32,275 bases of DNA from Lysobacteraceae bacterium (GCA_027483045.1 JAIXVL010000274.1:1-32275), one strand, 5' to 3'; positions 7,913-15,868 are shown, numbered from the stretch's first letter. Notes: generated by a model from the letters alone, not told the origin. Numbers and translations: made by a program.

Positions 7913-10234
7913 ATGCCCGCTGGACCTGCCGCAAAGGCTCACCACTGCCGCTATTCGCTCGCCACTCGCGGGCCGCTACTCCTTGCGCTCGCCACCGGCT
8001 CAGCGCATTCGCAAAGCATGAGTGGCGATGGCAGCGCGGCCGATGCCTGGTTTCTGCTGACAGTCCTTGGTCTGGTCTTCGCTGGCGTTCTACTGCTTTG
8101 GCTAAATGATCGCCGTCGCGCGCGGCGGGAGATTGAGTCAAGAACCGCATTACTGCGGCGTCAGAAGCAGCAGCTTGATTTGATCCTGTCGACTTCCGGC
8201 GACGTGGTTTGGGAACTCGACATCAAGACTGGCGTACTGCACCGCCAAGGGATTCAGCGCATCACGGGGGATTCGGCACCGAATGATGTGGCGCTGGCGA
8301 AGTGGCGCACCGAAATGGTGCACCCCGACGATGTCGAGCGACTGCGGCGCTTGGTTGAGCGCCATGTCAACGGTGAGACCGAGAACTTCGAATCCGAGCA
8401 CCGAATTCGCGGCGCTGACCAAGAGTGGATCTGGGTGCGAGCACGCGGTCGCGTGACTGATCGCGATGCGAGTGGCAAGCCCAGCAAGCTGGGTGGAACG
8501 ACGCGCGATATCGGTGAACTGCGTCGCGCCGAGCGCGAGACCCGCGTGGCCTACGAAGTGTTTCGCAGCATGAGCGAAGCGGTTTCTGTCATTGATTTGG
8601 ATTTCAACTTTGTCGCCGTCAACCCTGCGTTTTCGCGCATCACGGGCTACAACGACGAGGAAGTGATCGGGCTGGCGGCCAACCTGCTGGATTCAAGTCA
8701 GCACAGTGGGGAGTTCTATCAGCGTGTGCGCGGCATTCTTGTGCGCAGCGGGCATTGGTCCGGTGAAATGTGGCAGAGGCGCAAGGATGGCGGCGAGTTC
8801 CTGAGTTGGATTGAACTCTCGGAAGTCACCGATACGCACCAAGAGCGCACGCACTTTGTGGCGGTGGTGAACGACATCACGCAGAAGAAGCGCGCTGAGC
8901 AAGAACTGCGCTATTTGGCCAATTACGACACGCTGACTGGCCTTCCCAATCGCTCGCTGCTGTCGGAACGCCTGTCCCGCGCCATCATTCGCGCACGTCG
9001 GCAAGAGAGTCATGTCGCGGTGTTGTTCATCGACCTTGACCACTTCAAGGACATCAACGACTCCTTGGGGCATGCAGCGGGCGATCGCCTCCTCAAGTCG
9101 GCAGCGGCGCGACTTCAGGCCTCGGTTGGCCCCACCGACACCGTGGCGCGCTTGGGCGGCGACGAATTCACCATCATCGTCGAAGACATCGACGGCGTCG
9201 CCGCGGTGGAACGCTTGGCGCGCGAAATGCTGGGCGCCTTCAGCACGGCGCTTGAAGTAGACGATCGGCATACGGTGAGCATCACGCCATCCATTGGCAT
9301 CAGTCTGTATCCCGACCACGCGATGGTGCCGACTGATCTGTTGAAGTTCGCAGATACAGCCATGTACCAGGCCAAGTCGAAAGGAAGAAACACCTTCGAG
9401 ATCTATGACGAAGCCATGGATGCCGAGTCGCGCCGCAGAGCCACCATGCTCGCCGCACTGCGCCGTGCGCTGGCGCTGAATGAATTTCGCCTCGTCTTCC
9501 AGCCCCGGCTCAGCTTGCGCACTAATCGCATCGTCGGCGTGGAAGCCCTGCTGCGCTGGCGGTCCGCGGAGCTCGGCGAAATCGGCCCGACGCAGTTCAT
9601 TCCGCTCGCGGAAGAAAGCGGCCTGATTCTGAGCATCGGCGAATGGGTTTTGCGCGAGGCCTGCCTCACGCTACGTCAATGGCAGGACGCCGGCCTGACA
9701 GACATCGCCTGCAGCGTGAATGTGTCGGCTCTCCAGCTGCTTCGCGCTCCCTTGGCCGAGCAACTCAAGGCCATTTTGGCCGAAACGGGCATCGCTCCGA
9801 GCCGTGTCGAGCTCGAAGTGACCGAGAGCATGGTGATGCAGAACGCAGAGCAAGCGCTTTCCGTGCTGCATCAGCTGCGTCAAGTGGGTGTTCGTGTCGC
9901 CATTGATGACTTCGGCACTGGCTACTCTTCGCTGGTGTACTTGAAGCGCCTGCCGATCGACACACTGAAGATCGACAAAGAGTTCATCGGCGACCTCACC
10001 GATGACCCGGATGACAAAGCCATCACCGCCACCATCATCACCATGGCGCATTCCTTGGCCTTGCATGTGGTGGCCGAGGGCGTGGAAACCGAGGCGCAAC
10101 TGGGTTACTTGCGCGGACAGGGCTGCGACGAGATTCAGGGCTATTGGTTGTCGCCTCCGCTGGAACCCACCCGCTGCCTCAGCTTTATTCGTGATCGACA
10201 AGACAGCACGCGCTTTAGCGCACCGACCGCTTGA
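7913..10234 (+). CDS. Membrane PAS-PAS-GGDEF-EAL cyclic-di-GMP protein
   Basis: The 773-residue protein combines synthesis and breakdown modules for cyclic-di-GMP. The order is: hydrophobic N-terminus (about 18-33), transmembrane helix (about 46-64), PAS/PAC (about 85-205), second PAS/PAC (about 212-325), GGDEF (about 335-500) and EAL (about 510-765). The cyclase loop RLGGDEF (413-419) is intact, but the usual inhibitory RxxD is GPTD (406-409), so the Arg of the I-site is missing. The EAL motif EALLRW (544-549), Asn603, VELEVTES, DDFGTGYSSL (665-674), LKIDKEFI and EGVE are all present, so phosphodiesterase activity is likely. PAS ligands are unknown. ATG 7913 lies about 30 bases after a good promoter. 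Which activity dominates in vivo cannot be told. Confidence 0.93.
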   Translation: MPAGPAAKAHHCRYSLATRGPLLLALATGSAHSQSMSGDGSAADAWFLLTVLGLVFAGVLLLWLNDRRRARREIESRTALLRRQKQQLDLILSTSGDVVWELDIKTGVLHRQGIQRITGDSAPNDVALAKWRTEMVHPDDVERLRRLVERHVNGETENFESEHRIRGADQEWIWVRARGRVTDRDASGKPSKLGGTTRDIGELRRAERETRVAYEVFRSMSEAVSVIDLDFNFVAVNPAFSRITGYNDEEVIGLAANLLDSSQHSGEFYQRVRGILVRSGHWSGEMWQRRKDGGEFLSWIELSEVTDTHQERTHFVAVVNDITQKKRAEQELRYLANYDTLTGLPNRSLLSERLSRAIIRARRQESHVAVLFIDLDHFKDINDSLGHAAGDRLLKSAAARLQASVGPTDTVARLGGDEFTIIVEDIDGVAAVERLAREMLGAFSTALEVDDRHTVSITPSIGISLYPDHAMVPTDLLKFADTAMYQAKSKGRNTFEIYDEAMDAESRRRATMLAALRRALALNEFRLVFQPRLSLRTNRIVGVEALLRWRSAELGEIGPTQFIPLAEESGLILSIGEWVLREACLTLRQWQDAGLTDIACSVNVSALQLLRAPLAEQLKAILAETGIAPSRVELEVTESMVMQNAEQALSVLHQLRQVGVRVAIDDFGTGYSSLVYLKRLPIDTLKIDKEFIGDLTDDPDDKAITATIITMAHSLALHVVAEGVETEAQLGYLRGQGCDEIQGYWLSPPLEPTRCLSFIRDRQDSTRFSAPTA

Positions 10235-10266
10235 CCGTTGTTCCTCCGCCCACAGAAGATGCCGGC

Positions 10267-10491
10267 ATGAATCGCGCTCCCGACCCACGAGACGACTTGG
10301 CCACTTTGGCCGCACGCATCGATGCTCTCGCTGCGCTGTGTCAACGCCTTTCCGAAGAGAACCAGCGGTTGCGCAGCGCTCAGGAGCAACTTGCCGGCGA
10401 GCGCGCGCAGCTTCTTTCGAAGAATGAACAAGCGCGAACCCGTGTCGAAGCCATGATTCAGCGCCTGAAATCCCTAGAGGCCAGCCCGTGA
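10267..10491 (+). CDS. Small coiled-coil protein next to zapA (TIGR02449-like)
   Basis: The 74-residue protein is almost entirely one heptad-rich helix (DLATLAARIDALAALCQRL onwards, about residues 8-72) and resembles the small conserved proteins often found immediately before zapA in gammaproteobacteria, of ZapB-like appearance. A role with ZapA at the Z-ring is a guess from context. ATG 10267 has AGAAG at normal spacing; an in-frame TTG at 10231 overlapping the previous stop would add 12 residues. The stop overlaps the zapA start. Confidence 0.75.
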   Translation: MNRAPDPRDDLATLAARIDALAALCQRLSEENQRLRSAQEQLAGERAQLLSKNEQARTRVEAMIQRLKSLEASP

Positions 10492-10787
10492 CTGAAGGCG
10501 TATCCGTTCGCATCCTTGATCGCGAGTTCACCATTGGCTGCCCGCCAGAGGAGCGCGACGTCTTGCAGGCCGCAGCGCAGTTGCTTGACGCACGCATGCG
10601 CGGCATTCGCGGCGACAACCGCATGGCCGCGTTCGACCGCGTGGCGGTCATTGCTGCGCTCAATCTGGCCGCAGAGGTCAACAGCTTTCGGCGCGAGCTA
10701 GACGGTCGCGATGGCGACTTGCAACGCGGCATTGCTGACCTCAATCGCAAGGTCGAAGCGCTTCTTGGCGCACACGCCGCGCGCTGA
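10488..10787 (+). CDS. zapA: Cell division protein ZapA
   Basis: ZapA binds FtsZ and cross-links protofilaments at the division ring. The 99-residue protein has the family layout: beta-rich head (VSVRILDREFTIGCPPEE, residues 5-22), then helices with the conserved DRVAVIAALNLAAE and a C-terminal coiled coil (about 70-95). The start is GTG overlapping the preceding stop codon (GTGA). The position directly before 6S RNA and fau is the classical gammaproteobacterial arrangement. Confidence 0.93.
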   Translation: MTEGVSVRILDREFTIGCPPEERDVLQAAAQLLDARMRGIRGDNRMAAFDRVAVIAALNLAAEVNSFRRELDGRDGDLQRGIADLNRKVEALLGAHAAR

Positions 10788-10828
10788 ACGGCGCACACCG
10801 TCACACCGCGCGCGCATGGCCTCGCCGC

Positions 10829-10834
10829 TATACT
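10829..10834 (+). promoter_or_regulatory. -10 element of the 6S RNA promoter
   Basis: TATACT matches the -10 consensus at five of six positions and lies eight bases before the predicted first paired base of 6S RNA. The -35 region is poor (GC-rich), as is common for strong -10 promoters. Confidence 0.6.
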
Positions 10835-10842
10835 GCAGGCGC

Positions 10843-11028
10843 GTCCTCTGCTGTGCTCGACAGCGTGCGCTAACATTTCGCCTTGACCCATAAAAACGGC
10901 CCGGGAGTACAGCTTCATCGCTGGTGTGCATGTCCGCCCTGTTGCGGAAAGCCTAAAGGCGATGACTGCATTCCCACTTGATCCCTCTGGATCAAGGTCG
11001 TTACGTACGCATCGGCATGGCGGAGGAC
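10843..11028 (+). ncRNA. ssrS: 6S RNA
   Basis: 6S RNA mimics an open promoter and sequesters sigma-70 RNA polymerase in stationary phase. The 186-base span lies between zapA and fau, the standard gammaproteobacterial location, and is nearly the length of the E. coli RNA (184). The 3' half aligns by eye with E. coli 6S: the GGTGTGCATG block near 10923, GAAAGCCTAAA at 10947-10957, CATTC at 10969-10973, and the hairpin CTTGATCC / GGATCAAG (10977-10996), which forms eight perfect pairs. The closing helix pairs 10843-10856 with 11015-11028 over 14 continuous pairs including G-U. Exact ends are inferred from this helix. Confidence 0.9.
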
Positions 11029-11034
11029 GTTTAC

Positions 11035-11664
11035 TTGAACCCGACTGACGCGGCCCGCACTCAGGCTGAGCAGCGCGCCGAAGCGCGGCAGATGATGCGA
11101 AGCGCCCTGCGCGAGCGTCGCCGCAAACTGCCGCCGCGCGAGCGCCTCGAGGCAGCCGCTGAGGTGGCGGCTCTTTTGCGCCCCGTTCTCAGCCAGCGTG
11201 CTGGACGCATTGCCGGCTACTGGGCGGTCGGTGGCGAACTGCCCTTGCACGCAGTGCAAGCGAGCTTGGAAACACAACACGCCTGGTGTTTGCCCGTTCT
11301 GCACGAGGACGGTGTGTTGCGCTTTGCCGAGTGGCGCGCAGGGCAGGCCTTAGCACCCAATCGGCATGGCATCCCAGAGCCGCAGGATTCACCCCTGCTT
11401 GAAGGCAGCGCGCTATCCGTTGTGCTCGTTCCCTTACTGGCCTTTGGACGCTCCGGCGAGCGGCTCGGCCAAGGCGGCGGATGGTACGACCGCAGCTTCG
11501 CATCGAACGCCGCAAGCGGCCCGTTACTCATCGGTGTCGGCTATGCCTGGCAGCAAAGCGATGATCTGCTCTCAGAGCCTTGGGACGTGCCACTCGATGC
11601 GGTGGTCACCGAACGTGCAGTGCACCGTTTTTCTGAACGCATGAAGGACAAAAGCCATGGCTGA
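11035..11664 (+). CDS. fau: 5-formyltetrahydrofolate cyclo-ligase
   Basis: The enzyme (YgfA/Fau, MTHFS family) converts 5-formyl-THF to 5,10-methenyl-THF with ATP. The 209-residue protein shows the N-terminal basic helix (MMRSALRERRRKLPP), the IAGYWAVGGELPL substrate region and the ATP-binding FGRSGERLGQGGGWYDR near residue 160. TTG at 11035 is chosen because GGAGGA (11022-11027) lies seven bases upstream; an in-frame ATG at 11017 lies inside 6S RNA and lacks such a site. The ribosome site is part of the 3' strand of the 6S closing helix. The gene is probably made from a 6S-fau transcript as in E. coli. It overlaps the next gene by eight bases. Confidence 0.9.
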   Translation: MNPTDAARTQAEQRAEARQMMRSALRERRRKLPPRERLEAAAEVAALLRPVLSQRAGRIAGYWAVGGELPLHAVQASLETQHAWCLPVLHEDGVLRFAEWRAGQALAPNRHGIPEPQDSPLLEGSALSVVLVPLLAFGRSGERLGQGGGWYDRSFASNAASGPLLIGVGYAWQQSDDLLSEPWDVPLDAVVTERAVHRFSERMKDKSHG

Positions 11665-12139
11665 GAAGAAACGCCAGTTTTGGCTCATGAAGAGCGAGCC
11701 CGACGAGTTTTCCATCACCGACCTTGGTCGCGTGGGTGAAGAGCCATGGACCGGCGTGCGCAACTACCAAGCGCGCAACTTCATGTGGAAGCAAATGAAG
11801 GTCGGCGATGGCGTGTTCTTCTACCACTCCAACTGCGCTATTCCGGGCGTTGTGGGCCTAGCCACAGTGGCGTCCACGCCCTACCCGGACCCGACGCAGT
11901 TCGTGGCAGATTCGGACTACTTCGACCCCAAGAGCAGCCCCGAAGAGCCGCGCTGGTGGTTGGTCAACATTGGTTTTGAGCGCGCCTTGAGCCGAACCAT
12001 CAGCCTGGACGAGATTCGCAACCACGCTGAAGCGCTCGATGATTTCGCCCTGCTGCGTCGTGGCAACCGCCTGTCCGTGCTGCCGGTCACTGCCGCGCAG
12101 TGGAAACACATCCTTTCGCTGGAGAAGAAAACCCCATGA
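11657..12139 (+). CDS. EVE domain-containing protein
   Basis: The 160-residue protein is a single EVE domain of the PUA-like superfamily, homologous to eukaryotic Thy28/THYN1. Diagnostic elements are [13 protein letters not shown] at the start, [13 protein letters not shown] near 32, [11 protein letters not shown] near 49 and the WWLVNIGF strand near 99. EVE domains bind modified bases in nucleic acids; in this housekeeping location the ligand is unknown. A ribosome site (AAGGA) lies within the end of fau, and the stop overlaps the rpiA start (ATGA), so it is in the fau-EVE-rpiA operon. Confidence 0.92.
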   Translation: MAEKKRQFWLMKSEPDEFSITDLGRVGEEPWTGVRNYQARNFMWKQMKVGDGVFFYHSNCAIPGVVGLATVASTPYPDPTQFVADSDYFDPKSSPEEPRWWLVNIGFERALSRTISLDEIRNHAEALDDFALLRRGNRLSVLPVTAAQWKHILSLEKKTP

Positions 12140-12789
12140 GCACCGCCGACGAACAAAAACGCGCGTCCGCCGCCAAGGCCCTCGACTATGTCGAAGACGG
12201 AATGATCGTGGGCGTGGGCACAGGCTCCACAGTGAAGTACTTCATCGATGGCTTAGCCAGCATGAAGGACCGTATTGAATCCGCCGTTTCCAGCTCCGAG
12301 CAAAGCACTGCGCAACTCAAGTCGCTGGGCATCCGCGTGATCGACCTGAATGCCGCGGGGCCGCTGTCCCTATACGTGGATGGCGCCGATGAATGCGACC
12401 CGCACAATCGCCTCATCAAGGGCGGCGGCGCTGCGCTCACGCGCGAGAAGATCATTGCGGAAGCCAGCGCCAAGTTCGTTTGCATCATCGACTCCGCGAA
12501 GGAAGTCGATGTCCTCGGTCGTTTCCCGCTCCCCGTCGAGGTGGTGCCGATGGCGCGCTCGTTGGTGGGCCGCAAGTTGGTGGCACTGGGCGGGCAGCCG
12601 GTGTGGCGCGAAAACGTCACTACCGACAACGGCAACTGGATTCTGGATGTGCATAACATGCGCATCGTTGATCCGCTCGGGCTGGAACGCGAGATCAACC
12701 AGATTCCCGGCGTCGTCAGCGTGGGGCTGTTTGCGCGCCGACCCGCGGATGTGGTCATCAGTGCGGGAAACGTGCGCGCCAATCGCTAG
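12136..12789 (+). CDS. rpiA: Ribose-5-phosphate isomerase A
   Basis: RpiA interconverts ribose 5-phosphate and ribulose 5-phosphate in the pentose phosphate pathway. The 217-residue protein matches the family length (219 in E. coli). Substrate-binding motifs are [11 protein letters not shown] (residues 25-35), the catalytic DGADE near 82 and [12 protein letters not shown] near 95 with its catalytic Glu. ATG 12136 overlaps the EVE gene stop, and GGAG lies upstream. The other pentose-phosphate enzyme of this step, rpe, is at 27.2-27.9 kb. Confidence 0.96.
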   Translation: MSTADEQKRASAAKALDYVEDGMIVGVGTGSTVKYFIDGLASMKDRIESAVSSSEQSTAQLKSLGIRVIDLNAAGPLSLYVDGADECDPHNRLIKGGGAALTREKIIAEASAKFVCIIDSAKEVDVLGRFPLPVEVVPMARSLVGRKLVALGGQPVWRENVTTDNGNWILDVHNMRIVDPLGLEREINQIPGVVSVGLFARRPADVVISAGNVRANR

Positions 12790-12833
12790 GCCTGCGCAGC
12801 GTGTAGCGCGCCGCGAAGCCTGCAGCCCATGGC

Positions 12834-13925
12834 TTAGATTGGAGCTGGCCCAGTACTGTTTTCCGCGGCCGCCTGCTGCTGCGCTTGCAAGCGCAGCATC
12901 GCGCCTAGCCCGCCATGGATGGCAGACACATCGCGCTCCAAGCGCGACAGAATGAAGGCCGCCGCCGCGGAACGCTCGCCCGTGTTGCAGTAGACGATGA
13001 TTGGCCTGCCCGCAGGAAGTTGCGCCGGGCCATCCTCGCGCAATCGCGCTAAGGGGATATTGAGCGCCCCTGAAATCGAACGCTGCGCGACCTCTTCGGG
13101 CAAGCGCACGTCGAGCACAATCGCGCCTTCCTGCGCTTTTCGCGCGGCCTCAGCCGGCAGCAACCACTTGATGACCGGCGGCTTCAGTACCGCCTCAAAC
13201 TCCACTCGGCCCAAACGCAGCAAGGTGCCGCCCTGCAGCATGCGCACGGTGGCGTTGCGCGGCTGATTCGACAGCAGACCGTCTTCGCCAAATGCATCGC
13301 CTTCTGCAAGGTAGGCCACCACTTTGGCGCTGCCATCCAGGGTTTTGGTGACGGACGCGGTGCCCGAGCGAATCACAAAGAAATCGCCAGGCGGTTCGCC
13401 TTCAGCGACCACGACCTCGCCTGACGCAACGGTCTGCTCGACGAAGGCCTGAAACAAGCGCTCGAGATTTCCGGTAGGCAAACGCCGGAAAGCCGGAGCT
13501 TGAAGCAGCCGATACGCCCACTCATTGCCGTTGGCGCGCGCATCAAAAAAACGAAAATCCGGTTGGCGGCTGATCTGGTCCCAGGCGATGAGCTTTTCGA
13601 CTTGGCGGCGGTTCAAGCGCAGCACGCGCGCATCGCGGCTGACCACCGTCGCTGTGAAGCGGCGCGGCACCGCATCATTCAACGGGTAGCGGCCGTGAAC
13701 GGGCGAGTCCGCCTGATGCTGGGTGCTCCGCCCATCCGGGTAGTCGCAGCGCACCACGCCCCGAGTCACATAGACCGTGTCTTCGTCGATATCGCCGGCG
13801 CGAAACACCACATCATCGCGCGCCGAGGTGATTTCGAGCGCCTCGCGCCCCAGATACTGCCGCGATTCAGGCCGCAGAGACTGCAGCGGAAAGAGAGCTT
13901 CCAATTCGTGGCTCGAAACCGTCAT
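12834..13925 (-). CDS. Double cyclic-nucleotide-binding domain plus rhodanese fusion
   Basis: The 363-residue cytosolic protein has two CRP-like cNMP-binding domains (about residues 10-115 and 145-250) and a C-terminal rhodanese domain (about 255-345). The second binding domain has a good phosphate-binding cassette (FGEDGLL 212-218, PRNATV 222-227); in the first the cassette is degenerate (SPVHGRYPLN), so it probably does not bind a nucleotide. The rhodanese loop CNTGERS carries the active-site Cys313. There is no DNA-binding helix-turn-helix, so it is not a transcription factor. A ligand-gated sulphurtransferase is a reasonable guess. ATG 13925 is chosen because the open frame further upstream runs through a tRNA gene. 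No clear ribosome site. Confidence 0.82.
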   Translation of the reverse strand: MTVSSHELEALFPLQSLRPESRQYLGREALEITSARDDVVFRAGDIDEDTVYVTRGVVRCDYPDGRSTQHQADSPVHGRYPLNDAVPRRFTATVVSRDARVLRLNRRQVEKLIAWDQISRQPDFRFFDARANGNEWAYRLLQAPAFRRLPTGNLERLFQAFVEQTVASGEVVVAEGEPPGDFFVIRSGTASVTKTLDGSAKVVAYLAEGDAFGEDGLLSNQPRNATVRMLQGGTLLRLGRVEFEAVLKPPVIKWLLPAEAARKAQEGAIVLDVRLPEEVAQRSISGALNIPLARLREDGPAQLPAGRPIIVYCNTGERSAAAAFILSRLERDVSAIHGGLGAMLRLQAQQQAAAENSTGPAPI

Positions 13926-13978
13926 CGGGGGGTATCCGCAGGGCCGAAGCACAGCATGCCGCGTTTGCCCAGAAACGC

Positions 13979-14002
13979 AAAACGGCCCCGAAGGGCCGTT
14001 TT
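13979..14002 (-). terminator. Rho-independent terminator with UUCG loop after tRNA-Gln
   Basis: On the minus strand AAAACGGCCC and GGGCCGTTTT form a perfect ten-pair stem closed by the tetraloop UUCG, ending in a U-run. It lies 13 bases after the tRNA 3' end and probably terminates the rplM-rpsI-tRNA transcript. The A-run makes it potentially bidirectional, though no plus-strand gene ends here. Confidence 0.88.
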
Positions 14003-14015
14003 GGATGAGCTCGAG

Positions 14016-14090
14016 TGGCAGCCCGTGATGGATTCGAACCACCGAATGCCTGAGTCAGAGTCAGGTGCCTTACCGCTTGGCTAACGGGCT
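14016..14090 (-). tRNA. tRNA-Gln (anticodon CUG)
   Basis: The 75-base gene, with encoded CCA, folds into a full cloverleaf: acceptor AGCCCGT / ACGGGCT, D arm with AAGCGGTAAGG, anticodon stem CCTGA / TCAGG with loop CTCTGAC (anticodon CTG), and T arm GGTGG-TTCGAAT-CCATC. It closely resembles E. coli tRNA-Gln, including discriminator G. It begins 26 bases after the rpsI stop on the same strand with no evident promoter of its own. Confidence 0.97.
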
Positions 14091-14106
14091 GCAGATGCCT
14101 CAAGCC

Positions 14107-14127
14107 CGAAGCGCGATTAGCGCTTCG
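14107..14127 (-). other. Hairpin spanning the rpsI stop codon
   Basis: CGAAGCGC and GCGCTTCG form eight perfect pairs around a five-base loop that contains the rpsI stop codon. No U-run follows, so it is more likely an mRNA-stabilising or processing structure between rpsI and the co-directional tRNA than a terminator. Confidence 0.5.
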
Positions 14128-14509
14128 AGAACTGCGTGGCGCGACGAGCTTTGTGCAGACCGACCTTCTTACGCTCGACTTCGCGTGCGTCGCGGGTCAT
14201 GAAGCCCGCCTTGCGAAGTTCCGGCTTCAGAGTGTCGTTGTACTCGACCAGCGCGCGGGCAACGCCCAAGCGGATGGCGCCGGCCTGACCCGTGGTGCCG
14301 CCGCCTTCAACGGTGACCAAGATGTCGAACTGGTCGGTGGTCTTGGTCAGCTCGAGCGGCTGGCGCACGATCATGCGCGAGGTCTCGCGGCCGAAGAACT
14401 CATCGAGAGCGCGACCGTTGACAGTGATGTTGCCCGAACCCTTGCGCAGGAACACGCGAGCGGTCGAGGACTTGCGGCGGCCAGTGCCGTAGTTCTGCTG
14501 AATTGCCAT
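14117..14509 (-). CDS. rpsI: 30S ribosomal protein S9
   Basis: S9 sits in the head of the small subunit and its C-terminal tail reaches the P-site tRNA. The 130-residue protein is the E. coli length, begins [18 protein letters not shown], and ends in the canonical basic tail with terminal QFSKR. It is second in the rplM-rpsI operon, 14 bases after rplM, with AGG upstream of ATG as ribosome site. Confidence 0.98.
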   Translation of the reverse strand: MAIQQNYGTGRRKSSTARVFLRKGSGNITVNGRALDEFFGRETSRMIVRQPLELTKTTDQFDILVTVEGGGTTGQAGAIRLGVARALVEYNDTLKPELRKAGFMTRDAREVERKKVGLHKARRATQFSKR

Positions 14510-14523
14510 GTCTGCCTAATCCG

Positions 14524-14958
14524 TTACAGGTCCAGCGGCTTCGGCTGCTGGGCGGTGTGCGGGTGCTCGGCACCCGTGTAGACCTTGAGCTTGCGATACA
14601 TCGCACGGCCCAGCGGATTCTTGGGCAACATGCCCTTGACGCCGATCTCGATCACGCGCTCGGCGTGGCGTTCGAGGGCCTGCTGCAACGACTCGGACTT
14701 CAGGTTGCCGATGTGACCGGTGAACCGGTAGTACATCTTGTCCTGCAGCTTGTTGCCGGTGACGGCAACTTTGTCGGCATTGATGACAACGAAATAGTCA
14801 CCGGTGTCGACGTGCGGGCTCCAAGTCGGCTTGTGCTTGCCGCGCAAACGGAATGCCAGCTCCGAGCAAAGGCGACCCAAGGTCTTGCCCGAGGCGTCGA
14901 CGACGAACCAGTCGCGCTGGACGGTCTCGGCCTTGGCGCTGACGGTCATGTTCTTCAT
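14524..14958 (-). CDS. rplM: 50S ribosomal protein L13
   Basis: L13 is an early-assembly large-subunit protein. The 144-residue product contains [32 protein letters not shown] and [11 protein letters not shown], all typical. ATG 14958 has GGAG at good spacing; an ATG three codons later is the alternative and would match many homologues. It is the first gene of the rplM-rpsI operon, with tRNA-Gln downstream. E. coli rplM is autoregulated by L13 through its leader; the leader here (14959 to about 15050) contains a GC hairpin (CCCC/GGGG type at 15013-15034), but I cannot confirm an L13 site. Confidence 0.97.
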   Translation of the reverse strand: MKNMTVSAKAETVQRDWFVVDASGKTLGRLCSELAFRLRGKHKPTWSPHVDTGDYFVVINADKVAVTGNKLQDKMYYRFTGHIGNLKSESLQQALERHAERVIEIGVKGMLPKNPLGRAMYRKLKVYTGAEHPHTAQQPKPLDL

Positions 14959-15141
14959 GACGGCTCCAGAAGCAAAAAGTGAAAGTAAGACGGAAAAGGA
15001 TAGCTGGGCGCCCGTCCCTTTGCAAGGGGCGGGGGCTGGCTAAGCGTTCAGGGGTCGCGCCAGTCGGCCGAAAAGGGCTCTGGCGTTGGGCCGTGAGGGT
15101 GCGCGAGGATACGGCAACTTTCTTCTGTGCTCCAGCCCCCC

Positions 15142-15789
15142 ATGCGCAATGCGTTCCGCGATAGCAGCCCGTTCGACCATTGGATTGGCGAACTGCAGGC
15201 CGGGTTGGCCACCGTGTTTGCCAGCCCCACGGCGGCGCGGGCCAACCCCGCCGGCAACGAAGCGGATGTGGCGCTGGAGGACTCCGAGCGCCGCCACGCA
15301 GCCGGGCTGATGCGCATCAATCACACTGGGGAGATCTGCGCTCAGGCCCTGTACTGCGGCCAGGCCGCTGTCGCCCGCGAGGAAGCCACCCGCCAGCAAC
15401 TGCTCGATGCGGCCCAGGAAGAAACCGATCATCTGGCCTGGTGCGCGGACCGCCTCGGGGAACTGGATAGCCGCCCCAGCCTCCTTAATCCGCTCTGGTA
15501 CGCCGGCAGCTACGCCATCGGCCTCGCTGCAGGCCTGCGCGGCGATGGCTGGAACCTCGGCTTCGTGGTCGAAACCGAGCGTCAAGTCGAAGCGCATCTG
15601 CAGGAACACCTCGAAACACTGCCGCCCGCCGATCTGCGCTCGCGCCGCATTCTGGAAACCATGAAGGCCGACGAAGCCCGCCACGCCGAACACGCTTTGG
15701 ACGCCGGCGCACGCGCCCTGCCCTCGCCGATTCCGCAAGCCATGGCCGCCAGCTCCAAAGTGATGAAGGCCTTGGCCTACCGCTTCTGA
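15142..15789 (+). CDS. coq7: Ubiquinone biosynthesis hydroxylase Coq7
   Basis: Coq7 is a di-iron membrane-associated hydroxylase for the last ring hydroxylation in ubiquinone synthesis, replacing UbiF in many proteobacteria. The 215-residue protein carries the expected ferritin-like ligands: Glu64 in RINHTGEICAQALY, Glu94/His97 in EETDH, Glu144-Glu146 region in VVETERQ, and Glu178/His181 in DEARH. ATG 15142 is used; a GTG five codons upstream (15127) is possible, and neither has a clear ribosome site. A weak promoter pair (TTGGGC 15086, GATACG 15108) lies upstream. It diverges from rplM. Confidence 0.93.
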   Translation: MRNAFRDSSPFDHWIGELQAGLATVFASPTAARANPAGNEADVALEDSERRHAAGLMRINHTGEICAQALYCGQAAVAREEATRQQLLDAAQEETDHLAWCADRLGELDSRPSLLNPLWYAGSYAIGLAAGLRGDGWNLGFVVETERQVEAHLQEHLETLPPADLRSRRILETMKADEARHAEHALDAGARALPSPIPQAMAASSKVMKALAYRF

Positions 15790-15817
15790 CGGCAACTGGC
15801 GAGGCCGCAACGCAAAC

Positions 15818-15868
15818 GCCCGCCGAAGCGGGCCGTTCTAGGCAAGTTCCAAAGCGCCGAAGCGCTTA
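15818..15868 (-). terminator. Two tandem UUCG hairpins after speD
   Basis: On the minus strand AAGCGC-UUCG-GCGCUU (15852-15867) includes the speD stop codon, and GCCCGC-UUCG-GCGGGC (15818-15833) follows it, trailed by GTTTGCG. Both have six pairs and the stable UUCG loop. U-runs are weak, so termination may be partial. The second hairpin may also serve coq7 from the other side. Confidence 0.5.

Noticed and set aside
13926-14042. N-terminal extension of the cNMP-rhodanese protein
   Set aside because: The extra codons would be translated from the terminator and the tRNA-Gln gene.
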